Below are positions 1 to 6,263 of a DNA stretch of 10,233 bases, piece by piece. A program made the position numbers and the translations under genes. The notes under the pieces are model-generated. The model was not told where the DNA came from, searched no databases, and was given only the letters and a program-made list of their open reading frames with translations. Each line of letters begins with the position of its first letter. Position 1 is the stretch's first letter. Source of the stretch: an uncultured bacterium (GTDB lineage Bacteria > Bacteroidota > Bacteroidia > Sphingobacteriales > Sphingobacteriaceae); contig CAJBVG010000251.1 of NCBI GenBank assembly GCA_903958995.1, positions 1 through 10,233 on the forward strand. Reading direction: 5' to 3'.

Positions 1-1071
1 ATCTGAAGTTGGATTCGGATATACTTTCACAAAACTGTTTTTCTCGAAGTTTATACCAACTGTACGAGGAATAAATGTAAATCCAGCTAATTGTGTAGTT
101 CCAGCAATGGTAGTTACTTCAACACTTCCATTTGAACAAGAATCTACTACAGCTTTTATAGTTGAATCATTCAATACATTAAATGAATGAGCAGGTACAC
201 CACCTATAATTACAGCACTCGCTGTATTAAAATTAGCTCCTATTAATGTTAAGGTATCGTTTTTATGAGCCGCTTTTGGTGCAAAAGCACTCAATGAAGG
301 TGATGCTATAAATATAAAGCCACCTACAGTTGATGATCCTGCAAGGTTTACCACCATTACAGATCCTGATTTAGCATTTGAAGATACTACAGCAGAAATT
401 GTTGAATCATTAGAAATTGAATAAGATAATGCGCTAACACCTCCAAAAGAAACTGCAATAGCGTTCGTGAAATTATGTCCTTTTAAAATAACCGTTTGTC
501 CAGCTGTTGCTGATGAAGGCAAGAACGATACTAATGTTGGAGTCACTGAAAGAGGAACATCTTCTTGTATAACTAATGTGCTTTTCTTTGTTGAATTCTG
601 TGTAACCGCAAATGCACCATAGAAAGTTACATTACCTGTTCCTGCTGCTGGAGCTTTCCACTGGAATGTCCATACGGCTGTTGAAGTGTTTTTAGCCGAC
701 ATATGTGTTACGTATTTTGTACCTACAATTTTATTTCCTGTACCTGCTGTTAATGTACCTAATAATGTACCAGCAGTATTTTGTGGTGATACTTGGAATC
801 CTTTTTTACCTGTACCTGTTACAGTAACTGTAATGGTGTAAGTTGTTGCAGGAACATAACCTGTTACTGGAACATTTGATGTAATAATATTTGCAACCGT
901 AGTTGGTGCACCTGTATGGCAACCTGAAGCTTGGCAAGTAGCACCACCATCTCCTGGTGACCCTGTTCTTCCTGCTGGCGCGCCATCTGGATTTGAAATT
1001 GCTGTATTAAAACCGGAAATTGAGATAGTTATAACCATTACGGCTAACATTGAGTAAATAATTTTCTTCAT
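1..1071 (-). CDS. Choice-of-anchor V / IPT-domain secreted protein with T9SS sorting signal (3' end cut by window edge)
   Basis: The frame is open from an ATG at 1071 to the left edge: 357 codons, no stop. Residues 1-25 form a signal peptide (MKK, then a hydrophobic core). Residues 27-54 (NPDGAPAGRTGSPGDGG, then TCQASGCHTG) match the start of choice-of-anchor V proteins, a Gly/Pro-rich stretch before a Cys...Cys-His motif. Here the spacing is C46-x4-C51-H52. A Thr-rich beta domain follows (about 58-170), then two IPT/TIG Ig-like repeats (about 178-256 and 258-335). Each has a G-x-N-F strand and a F/I-GGV turn. Residues 349-357 (KVYPNPTSD) are the typical opening of a type A T9SS C-terminal sorting domain, so perhaps 70 residues are missing off the edge. 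Inferred role: T9SS-exported cell-surface or secreted protein, probably adhesive or binding; no catalytic motif is visible. It lies 114 bp after the TIGR02757 gene on the same strand. Confidence 0.88.
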   Translation of the reverse strand, partial: MKKIIYSMLAVMVITISISGFNTAISNPDGAPAGRTGSPGDGGATCQASGCHTGAPTTVANIITSNVPVTGYVPATTYTITVTVTGTGKKGFQVSPQNTAGTLLGTLTAGTGNKIVGTKYVTHMSAKNTSTAVWTFQWKAPAAGTGNVTFYGAFAVTQNSTKKSTLVIQEDVPLSVTPTLVSFLPSSATAGQTVILKGHNFTNAIAVSFGGVSALSYSISNDSTISAVVSSNAKSGSVMVVNLAGSSTVGGFIFIASPSLSAFAPKAAHKNDTLTLIGANFNTASAVIIGGVPAHSFNVLNDSTIKAVVDSCSNGSVEVTTIAGTTQLAGFTFIPRTVGINFEKNSFVKVYPNPTSD

Positions 1072-1185
1072 ATAAATATTAAAATTGGGTGGATATTTTT
1101 TTTTGCGCAGCAAGATAAATAAAAAACGTAATGAATAGATGTTCAAACAGAAAATTTACCTCAATAACACATCAAATCACCTATT
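1072..1185 (-). other. Intergenic gap upstream of the anchor-V gene
   Basis: This gap separates the TIGR02757 stop from the anchor-V start. It is AT-rich and free of the word repeats seen in the neighbouring gaps. I see no strong hairpin with a T-run. On the minus strand a TATCTTG (near 1105) resembles a shortened Bacteroidota -7 box (TAnnTTTG), but the nearest upstream TTG is about 26 nt away, longer than usual, so I do not call a promoter. There is no Shine-Dalgarno before the ATG at 1071, which is normal for this phylum. Confidence 0.4.
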
Positions 1186-1959
1186 TTAGTGATTAGAAAC
1201 ACCTAAACCAAACAAGGCGAAGTCATATTTAACGGGATCTTTATCGTCGAAGGTCTTCAAGGTTTCGGTTAGGGCTACCGCAGTTTTCCAATTAATTTTC
1301 TCTTCGTGCAACAATCCAAATTGCTTAGCTGTATTGGCTACATGAACATCTATTGGGCAAATTAATTCGGCAGGTTTAATACTATTCCAAATCCCGAAAT
1401 CAACACCTTGTTTGTCTTTTCTTACCATCCAACGTAAAAACATGTTTATTCGCTTACAAGTGGCATTATTCGCCGGACTACTTACATGCTTCTTAGTACG
1501 TTCCGGATAATCTTCCAAACTAAAAAAGTAATTCCTAAACGCAACCAACCTCTGTCCCATGTCTAGTGTCTTTTGTCCAGTATCCAACGTCCCAAAAGCT
1601 TTTTCTAACGAATCATACTTGTTATAGTGCATTTTAAAGAAACTCAAAAAATACAAAGCATCGGTATCGTTAAAGGTTCTGTGTTTAAAATTTAGGAATG
1701 GTTTTAAATCACTTTCTTCATGGTGAAGAATAAACTGATAAGGATCATTATCCATATAAGACAAAAACTCTTTGCTCTTATTGATGATGGTGACACGCTG
1801 ACCCCATGAAAAAATAGCAGCTATAAAAGCTGCTATCTCAATATCTTGTTTCTTTTTATATTGATGAGGAATGAGAATAGGATCATTCTCTATAAAATCT
1901 ATTCGATTGTACTTATCTACTAGCGAATCCAGTAAATCTTTTAAATCTGAATGCTTCAT
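1186..1959 (-). CDS. TIGR02757 (DUF2400) family protein
   Basis: 257 residues, close to the family's usual size. The N-terminus has the family look: a short helix, then a YNR...FIENDPI-PH segment and KKQDIEIAAFIAAIFSWGQR (37-56). The middle has a Cys-Lys-Arg block running into FLRWMVRKD (168-182) with VDFGIW just after. The C-terminus has CPIDVHVANTAKQFGLL (201-217) and YDFALFGLGV (245-254). The P-x-DVH segment resembles the helix-hairpin-helix DNA glycosylase fold, so a nucleic-acid-related role is possible, but the family's function is not established to my knowledge. No signal peptide, so presumably cytoplasmic. A small internal duplication, TLDTGQK/TLDMGQR (residues 124-137), sits in a variable linker. 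The start at 1959 fits family N-termini; another ATG 13 nt upstream is out of frame. The start codon itself lies at the edge of a CTCGTA-type repeat tract. Confidence 0.9.
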   Translation of the reverse strand: MKHSDLKDLLDSLVDKYNRIDFIENDPILIPHQYKKKQDIEIAAFIAAIFSWGQRVTIINKSKEFLSYMDNDPYQFILHHEESDLKPFLNFKHRTFNDTDALYFLSFFKMHYNKYDSLEKAFGTLDTGQKTLDMGQRLVAFRNYFFSLEDYPERTKKHVSSPANNATCKRINMFLRWMVRKDKQGVDFGIWNSIKPAELICPIDVHVANTAKQFGLLHEEKINWKTAVALTETLKTFDDKDPVKYDFALFGLGVSNH

Positions 1960-2008
1960 TCTCGTATCTCATTCTCGTAACTCGTAACTCGTAGTTCGTA
2001 GCTCGTGA
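1957..2008. repeat. Short tandem repeat, 7-bp unit CTCGTAA (TTACGAG on minus)
   Basis: Five units at exact 7-bp spacing: CTCGTAA (1974), CTCGTAA (1981), CTCGTAG (1988), TTCGTAG (1995), CTCGTGA (2002). A further CTCGTAT is at 1961. The 10-mer CATTCTCGTA occurs at 1957-1966 and again at 1970-1979, and its first copy contains the start codon of the TIGR02757 gene (complement of 1957-1959). On that gene's mRNA this tract would be the immediate 5' leader, so changes in copy number would alter the leader length. Confidence 0.85.
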
Positions 2009-2133
2009 ATTGTTCAAATTGTCCAAATTAACTAATTGTTCAAATTTCATTAGCACCTCGTCTTACGCCGAGGCAAGCATTAGCACATTAGCATATTGGC
2101 TAATTAGCACATTGACTAATTGTCTAATTAGCA
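2008..2133. repeat. Intergenic word-repeat tract (AATTGTTCAAATT and TTAGCA words)
   Basis: The 13-mer AATTGTTCAAATT occurs at 2008-2020 and 2034-2046, with a one-mismatch, overlapping copy at 2017-2029. It then gives way to TTAGCA words at 2050, 2080, 2088, 2104 and 2128. GCTAATTAGC at 2099-2108 is a perfect palindrome. The last TTAGCA copy lies inside the neighbouring PLP-enzyme gene and encodes its final residues, so the repeat overlaps coding sequence. No ORF or RNA gene is recognisable here. Confidence 0.8.
2056..2073. other. GC-rich stem-loop inside the repeat tract
   Basis: CCTCG (2056-2060) pairs with CGAGG (2069-2073) around an 8-nt loop. It stands out as GC-rich in an AT-rich tract and is bracketed by direct repeats CATTAGCAC at 2048-2056 and 2078-2086. 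There is no following T-run on either strand, so it does not look like a standard intrinsic terminator. Confidence 0.5.
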
Positions 2134-3269
2134 TCAAGGGCTTGCTCAATATCCGCCAATAAATCCTCTATATCTTCTACCCCAACACTTAAACGTAATA
2201 ATCCGTCGGTTACACCTGCCTTTTCTCGTTCTTCCTTTGGAATAGACGCATGTGTCATGGTTGCTGGATGGTTGATTAAAGATTCTACACCTCCTAGTGA
2301 TTCTGCTAATGAGAATACTTTAAATGATGAAGCAAGTTTGAACGTTTTTTCTAAATCGGCACCTTTTAAGCTAAACGAAATCATTCCTCCAAAATCACGC
2401 ATCTGCTTTTTAGCAATTTCGTGATTAGGATGCGATTCGAATCCTGGCCAATATAGTTTATCCACTTTAGGATGTGCTTTTAAGAAATGTGCAATGGCTC
2501 TTCCGTTTTCACAATGTGCTTTCATTCTTAAGTGTAGTGTTTTAATTCCTCTTAACACTAAGAATGAGTCCATCGGACCAGGAGTTGCACCACATGAATT
2601 ATGGATGAACGCTAATTGTTCGTAAATTTTTTCGTCGCTAGTTAATAATGCACCCATCACTACATCTGAGTGACCACCTAAATATTTCGTTACCGAATGC
2701 ATTACAATATCGGCTCCTAAATCTAATGGGTTTTGTAAGTAAGGTGAAGCAAATGTATTATCAACTGCAAATATAATTTTGTTTGCCTTTGCAATAGTAG
2801 CACACGCAACTATATCAACAATTTGCATCGTTGGATTAGTTGGAGTTTCTACCCAAAGTAATTTTGTGTTTTCGTTAATATAATTCTTGATATTATTCGC
2901 ATCGTTTAAATCGATGAAATGAAATTTAATTCCATAGTTCGCAAATACTTTAGTGAACATACGGTATGATCCTCCATATAAATCATTTCCAGTTATCACT
3001 TCATCGCCTGGGCGAAGCATTTTAATTACAGCATCCGTTGCTCCCATTCCACTTGAAAAGCATAAACCATGTTTAGCATTTTCTAATGCAGCAATACAAT
3101 CTTCTAAGGCTGTACGTGTTGGGTTCTTCCCTCTTGCATAAGCATAACCTTTGTGCTTACCTGGTGATGATTGCACATAAGTAGAGGTCTGAAATATTGG
3201 AGTCATAATCGCTCCAGTTGTTGGATCAGGCTCTTGACCTGCGTGAATTGCTTTTGTACCGAATTTCAT
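2124..3269 (-). CDS. metB: Cystathionine gamma-synthase-type PLP-dependent enzyme (Cys/Met metabolism)
   Basis: 381 residues, full length for the Cys/Met-metabolism PLP family (fold type I). Visible active-site blocks: YAYARGKNPTR (42-52, phosphate contact from the neighbouring subunit), SSGMGA (72-77, cofactor phosphate loop), LYGGSYRMF (97-105, stacking Tyr), ETPTNP (141-146), VDNTF with Asp170 (pyridine nitrogen), and SVTKYLGGHSDVV, whose Lys195 should form the internal aldimine. The C-terminal SLGGVESLINHPATMTH (324-340) is typical of cystathionine gamma-synthases and gamma-lyases. Expected reaction: gamma-replacement on an activated homoserine with cysteine to give cystathionine (methionine synthesis). 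Sequence alone does not separate this from gamma-lyase (mccB/cth-like) activity, so the symbol is tentative. Cytoplasmic, probably tetrameric. It lies 87 bp after proS. Its stop codon (TAG) and last residues fall within the TTAGCA repeat tract. I see no riboswitch upstream. Confidence 0.93.
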   Translation of the reverse strand: MKFGTKAIHAGQEPDPTTGAIMTPIFQTSTYVQSSPGKHKGYAYARGKNPTRTALEDCIAALENAKHGLCFSSGMGATDAVIKMLRPGDEVITGNDLYGGSYRMFTKVFANYGIKFHFIDLNDANNIKNYINENTKLLWVETPTNPTMQIVDIVACATIAKANKIIFAVDNTFASPYLQNPLDLGADIVMHSVTKYLGGHSDVVMGALLTSDEKIYEQLAFIHNSCGATPGPMDSFLVLRGIKTLHLRMKAHCENGRAIAHFLKAHPKVDKLYWPGFESHPNHEIAKKQMRDFGGMISFSLKGADLEKTFKLASSFKVFSLAESLGGVESLINHPATMTHASIPKEEREKAGVTDGLLRLSVGVEDIEDLLADIEQALDAN

Positions 3270-3284
3270 AGTATGTAGTATTGA

Positions 3285-3310
3285 GAATTGAGATATTAGA
3301 AACTCAATTC
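3285..3310. repeat. 8-bp inverted repeat GAATTGAG / CTCAATTC
   Basis: A perfect 8-bp inverted repeat (3285-3292 with 3303-3310) around a 10-nt AT-rich loop, in the leader of the PLP-enzyme gene just upstream of its ATG. The word ATTGAG is also repeated locally (TTGAGAATTGAG). It could form a weak hairpin near the start codon. There is no T-run that would make it a terminator. Confidence 0.6.
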
Positions 3311-3312
3311 CA

Positions 3313-3356
3313 TTAAAATTTAACTTAAAATTTACAATTTAAAATTTACAATTTAG
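3313..3356. repeat. 14-bp tandem repeat TTAAAATTTACAAT abutting the proS stop
   Basis: Two exact adjacent copies (3325-3338 and 3339-3352), a partial copy TTAAAATTTAAC before them (3313-3324) and a stub TTAG after, ending immediately before the proS stop codon. The unit contains the palindrome AAATTT. The gap between proS and the PLP-enzyme gene is almost entirely made of this and the inverted repeat next to it. Confidence 0.85.
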
Positions 3357-4829
3357 TTAGTAGGCTCTTGCAAACAGCACCCTCTGTGTAGAAGGATTCC
3401 CCGTAAGAATACACTTCCCATCTTCCAATTTATTACCTAATGGAATGCACCGAATAGTTGCTTTTGTTAAGTCTTTAATTTTCTCTTCTGTTTCTGGAGT
3501 TCCATCCCAATGTGCAGCCACGAAGCCTGCTTTACCATCAAGTATACTTACAAACTCTTCAAAAGTATCTGCATTGGTAATGTTGTTTTCTCTAAAGTCA
3601 AATGCTTTTTTATAGATAGCTGATTGAATATCGTTTAGTAATTCTTCGATTTGATTTTCGATATTTTCTAATTGATATACTTTCTTTTCTTTGGTATCTC
3701 TACGTGCAACTTCTACCGTTCCATTCTCTAAATCTCTTGGGCCTATTGCAATTCGAACAGGAACACCTTTCAATTCCCATTCTGCAAATTTAAATCCTGG
3801 GCGCTGAGAATCTCTATTATCGTATTTCACACTGATGCCTTTCGCACGAAGCTTAGGCATTAATTCATTTACTTTATTAGTTATAATTTCAAACGATTCT
3901 TCTGAATTATAAATCGGAACGATGACTACTTGAATTGGTGCTAATTTTGGTGGAAGTACTAAACCCTCATCATCCGAATGCGCCATAATTAAAGCTCCAA
4001 TTAATCGTGTAGAGACTCCCCATGAGGTAGCCCATACGAAATCTTGTTTACCATCTTTCCCAGTAAATTTCACATCAAATGCTTTTGCGAAATTTTGTCC
4101 TAAGAAATGTGAAGTACCTGCTTGTAATGCTTTCCCATCTTGCATCAATGCTTCAATACAATAAGTATCTAATGCTCCTGCAAAACGTTCGTTTGGCGAC
4201 TTCACTCCTTTGATTACAGGAACAGCCATCCAATTTTCAGCAAAGTTGGCATACACTTCTAACATTTGTCGTGTTTCTGCTATCGCTTCTTCTGAAGTGG
4301 CATGTGCCGTATGACCTTCTTGCCATAAAAATTCAGAGGTGCGTAAAAACAAACGAGTACGCATCTCCCAACGAACTACGTTAGCCCATTGGTTCACTAA
4401 GATGGGTAAATCGCGATACGACTGTATCCATCCTCTATAGGTATTCCATATAATAGTTTCCGAAGTCGGACGAACAATTAACTCTTCTTCTAGTTTAGCA
4501 TCAGGGTCAACTACAATGTTCCCATTCCCATCATCCATTAAGCGATAGTGAGTAACCACAGCACATTCCTTAGCAAATCCATCTACGTGCGATGCTTCTT
4601 TACTGAAAAACGACTTAGGTATAAATAAGGGGAAGTACGCGTTAGAGTGACCAGTGTCTTTAAACATTTGATCTAATACTTGTTGCATTTTCTCCCAAAT
4701 AGAATATCCATAGGGTTTAATTACCATGCATCCACGAACATCTGAGTGTTCTGCTAGATCTGCTTTGGTTACTAATTCATTGTACCATGCCGAGTAATCG
4801 GCGCTTCTGCTCGTAATTCCTTTGCTCAT
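3357..4829 (-). CDS. proS: Prolyl-tRNA synthetase (ProRS, archaeal/eukaryote-type)
   Basis: 490 residues, complete. Charges tRNA-Pro with proline in the cytoplasm. Class II blocks are visible: RPTSETIIWNTYRGW (120-134, proline/ATP pocket), motif 2 region RWEMRTRLFLRTSEFLWQEG (153-172), and motif 3 region WGVSTRLIGALIMAHSDDEG (270-289). The anticodon-binding domain (about 299-400) has YDNRDSQRPGFKFAEWELKG (336-355) and VPVRIAIGPRDLENG. There is no bacterial-type editing insertion between motifs 2 and 3, so this is the short ProRS form with the extra C-terminal domain. That domain ends in Tyr490, as is characteristic of the group. Only two Cys (461, 473) remain of the zinc-site Cys in this domain, so metal binding may be lost. 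The start at 4829 gives the expected N-terminus (ITSRSADYSAWYNELV). It is divergent from the lipoprotein operon. Confidence 0.97.
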   Translation of the reverse strand: MSKGITSRSADYSAWYNELVTKADLAEHSDVRGCMVIKPYGYSIWEKMQQVLDQMFKDTGHSNAYFPLFIPKSFFSKEASHVDGFAKECAVVTHYRLMDDGNGNIVVDPDAKLEEELIVRPTSETIIWNTYRGWIQSYRDLPILVNQWANVVRWEMRTRLFLRTSEFLWQEGHTAHATSEEAIAETRQMLEVYANFAENWMAVPVIKGVKSPNERFAGALDTYCIEALMQDGKALQAGTSHFLGQNFAKAFDVKFTGKDGKQDFVWATSWGVSTRLIGALIMAHSDDEGLVLPPKLAPIQVVIVPIYNSEESFEIITNKVNELMPKLRAKGISVKYDNRDSQRPGFKFAEWELKGVPVRIAIGPRDLENGTVEVARRDTKEKKVYQLENIENQIEELLNDIQSAIYKKAFDFRENNITNADTFEEFVSILDGKAGFVAAHWDGTPETEEKIKDLTKATIRCIPLGNKLEDGKCILTGNPSTQRVLFARAY

Positions 4830-4982
4830 CCTGAAATCTTGGTATTAAAATTGTAATAACATATACATTTAAATTGTATCACTAAAATATGACACGAAAT
4901 AAAGAAATAAATCGATAACAAAAGCATAATTTTAAACGTTTAACAGAATAAAACATCAAATTTCCAATATAAGGAGGTCTAC
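4830..4982 (+). promoter_or_regulatory. Divergent promoter region between proS and the lipoprotein operon
   Basis: This 153-bp AT-rich gap must carry promoters for both directions. On the plus strand TACATTTA (4864-4871) matches the Bacteroidota -7 box TAnnTTTG at all but the last base, with a TTG (4839-4841) 22 bp upstream, within the usual spacing. This is a weak candidate only. On the minus strand TATTTTAG (4889-4882) is also one base off, but lacks a TTG at normal distance. A perfect 12-bp palindrome, TTAAACGTTTAA, lies at 4932-4943, between the candidate promoter and the plus-strand start. It could be an operator, or simply chance in AT-rich DNA. Confidence 0.35.
4971..4978 (+). promoter_or_regulatory. 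Perfect Shine-Dalgarno sequence AAGGAGGT
   Basis: An uninterrupted 8-base complement to the 3' end of 16S rRNA, with 4 nt between it and the ATG at 4983. It fixes the lipoprotein start. None of the other complete genes here shows anything like it, and Bacteroidota genes rarely use this signal, so its presence suggests unusual translational control. Confidence 0.85.
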
Positions 4983-6263
4983 ATGAAAACGAACTTAGTA
5001 TTATTAACTCTCGGAAGCATCGTATTGATGTCATGTGTAAACACGAACATTACCTACACTTCCCCTCATTCTCAAGATGATTTATATTATTCAAAATCTG
5101 ATGCCGAACGTGGAGTAATCTACCACGAAGAAGTTCAGGTTCAAAACCAAAGTAAGGAAAACACTACATCATACGTCGAAGAACCACAGGTTCAAAACCC
5201 TGCAGCTGTCTATGAAAAACAAGAAACAATACCTAGTACGTCGAATGAATCTACCAATTCAAATTATTCGACTTCGGCTACTGGTTCTTACGACAATGAT
5301 GGTAAAACTATAATCAATAATAACTATTACGGTGATGTATACGAAGATGATGACCAAGGTTATTATTCAACTCGTATTCGTCGCTTTCACCAACCTTACC
5401 AAACATTTAATTATTACTCACCTGCGTATTGTGGATTTTATTATGATCCATTTTATTCACCAGGTTGGAATTTTAGTATTGGTGTAGGTTACTCTTACGG
5501 CTTTGGTTACTACGATCCGTTCTTCAATCCTTTTTACAATCCTTGGTACAGTCCTTTTTATAGTCCGTACTATGGTTATGGAGGTTGGGGTGGTTATGAC
5601 TCATACCGTTGGGGATATAGAGATGGGTATTGGGATGGTAGAAATGACAATGGTTACTATGGTGGTGGATATTACGGTGGCGGTTCTAGAGGTGGTAGTA
5701 AAAACACCATTGTTAGAGGTCCTCGCCCTACAAGAGGTGGCTCGGTGAGCACTGCAGGTGGTCGTGTAGAACCTATACGTGGTACTGTTCCTAGTGATAA
5801 TGGGAACACTGAATCTATTCGTTCAATGCCTCCAACTAGAACATCTCCTTCGAATACTAATAATGCAAGTACCACTATTCGTACAAACCCTACAAGAGAA
5901 TCAGCACCAGCTATAAATAATTCTAACAATGGATATGTTCCTCCACGTTTACCTCCGAACACAAAATCAGAAAGTAGTCCGGCAGTTGGTACTGGAACAA
6001 CTCCACGTTCAGAAACAATTATAAGAAGCAACCCAAATCCACAACCTGTTCGTATAAATCCGAACTATGGTGGAAGTGCGCCAAGTACTCCTAGGGTTCG
6101 TGCGGAAGAACCTCGAAGCAGTCAGCCTGTTCGTAGTTCGGAACCGCGATATTCAGCACCAAGTAGAAGCTCTGAGCCTCGTAATAGTGCACCTAGTAGT
6201 CCAGCTCCAAGTCGCAGTAGTGGTTCATCTTCTTCTCCTGCTTCTAGACCTCGTCCAAGATAA
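4983..6263 (+). CDS. Low-complexity Tyr/Gly/Pro-rich lipoprotein of unknown function
   Basis: 426 residues with no domain I recognise. The N-terminus is a lipoprotein signal ending in the lipobox LMSC, with lipidated Cys18. There is no acidic surface-export signal right after the Cys, so the inner leaflet of the outer membrane is the safer guess. Segments: 19-110 polar, containing a 17-residue duplication (EEVQVQNQ/EEPQVQNP); 110-125 INNNYYGDVYEDDD; 140-200 aromatic, with FYYDPFYSP and repeated F/W-Y-S/N-P steps; 200-240 Gly/Tyr-rich with WGYRDGYWDGR; 240-426 a disordered, basic, Pro/Ser/Arg-rich tail with two 11-residue RSSEPR repeats, ending RPRPR. First gene of a probable operon; the outer-membrane barrel gene starts 7 nt after its stop. 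The start is set by the perfect Shine-Dalgarno. Similar Tyr/Pro-rich Bacteroidota proteins are sometimes labelled vitellogenin-like, which says nothing about function. Confidence 0.85.
   Translation: MKTNLVLLTLGSIVLMSCVNTNITYTSPHSQDDLYYSKSDAERGVIYHEEVQVQNQSKENTTSYVEEPQVQNPAAVYEKQETIPSTSNESTNSNYSTSATGSYDNDGKTIINNNYYGDVYEDDDQGYYSTRIRRFHQPYQTFNYYSPAYCGFYYDPFYSPGWNFSIGVGYSYGFGYYDPFFNPFYNPWYSPFYSPYYGYGGWGGYDSYRWGYRDGYWDGRNDNGYYGGGYYGGGSRGGSKNTIVRGPRPTRGGSVSTAGGRVEPIRGTVPSDNGNTESIRSMPPTRTSPSNTNNASTTIRTNPTRESAPAINNSNNGYVPPRLPPNTKSESSPAVGTGTTPRSETIIRSNPNPQPVRINPNYGGSAPSTPRVRAEEPRSSQPVRSSEPRYSAPSRSSEPRNSAPSSPAPSRSSGSSSSPASRPRPR
5127..5228 (+). repeat. Direct duplication of a 17-codon unit inside the lipoprotein gene
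   Basis: Units at 5127-5177 and 5178-5228 both begin GAAGAA and share the exact 13-mer CAGGTTCAAAACC (5136-5148 and 5187-5199), spaced exactly 51 bp. They encode EEVQVQNQ and EEPQVQNP. The rest of the unit has diverged. The near-identity at DNA level suggests a fairly recent tandem duplication. Confidence 0.6.
6132..6197 (+). repeat. Two 11-residue repeats RSSEPR(Y/N)SAPS in the lipoprotein tail
   Basis: Residues 384-394 and 395-405 are identical except Tyr/Asn. At DNA level only two of the eleven codons (GCA, AGT) are the same in both units. The peptide is kept while synonymous sites have drifted, which points to selection on the peptide rather than a recent copy. Confidence 0.75.

Noticed and set aside
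1970..1972. Alternative ATG for the TIGR02757 gene 13 nt upstream
   Set aside because: It is out of frame with the family-matching protein; the start at 1959 gives the expected N-terminus.
1960..2123. IS element or phage attachment site
   Set aside because: No transposase, integrase or tRNA gene is nearby, and the direct repeats are explained by the surrounding word repeats.
1957..2133. CRISPR array
   Set aside because: Units are 7-13 bp with no spacers of constant length, so it does not fit a CRISPR repeat-spacer pattern.
2953..3141. Plus-strand open frame opposite the PLP-enzyme gene
   Set aside because: It is antisense to a strongly recognised enzyme and its peptide has no known features.
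3270..3356. SAM or other methionine-linked riboswitch before the PLP-enzyme gene
   Set aside because: The gap is only 87 bp and consists of simple repeats; no riboswitch core is visible.
5503..6031. Open frames on both strands inside the lipoprotein gene
   Set aside because: Their peptides are by-products of the biased codon use in the Gly/Pro/Ser-rich region, with no start context and no family resemblance.
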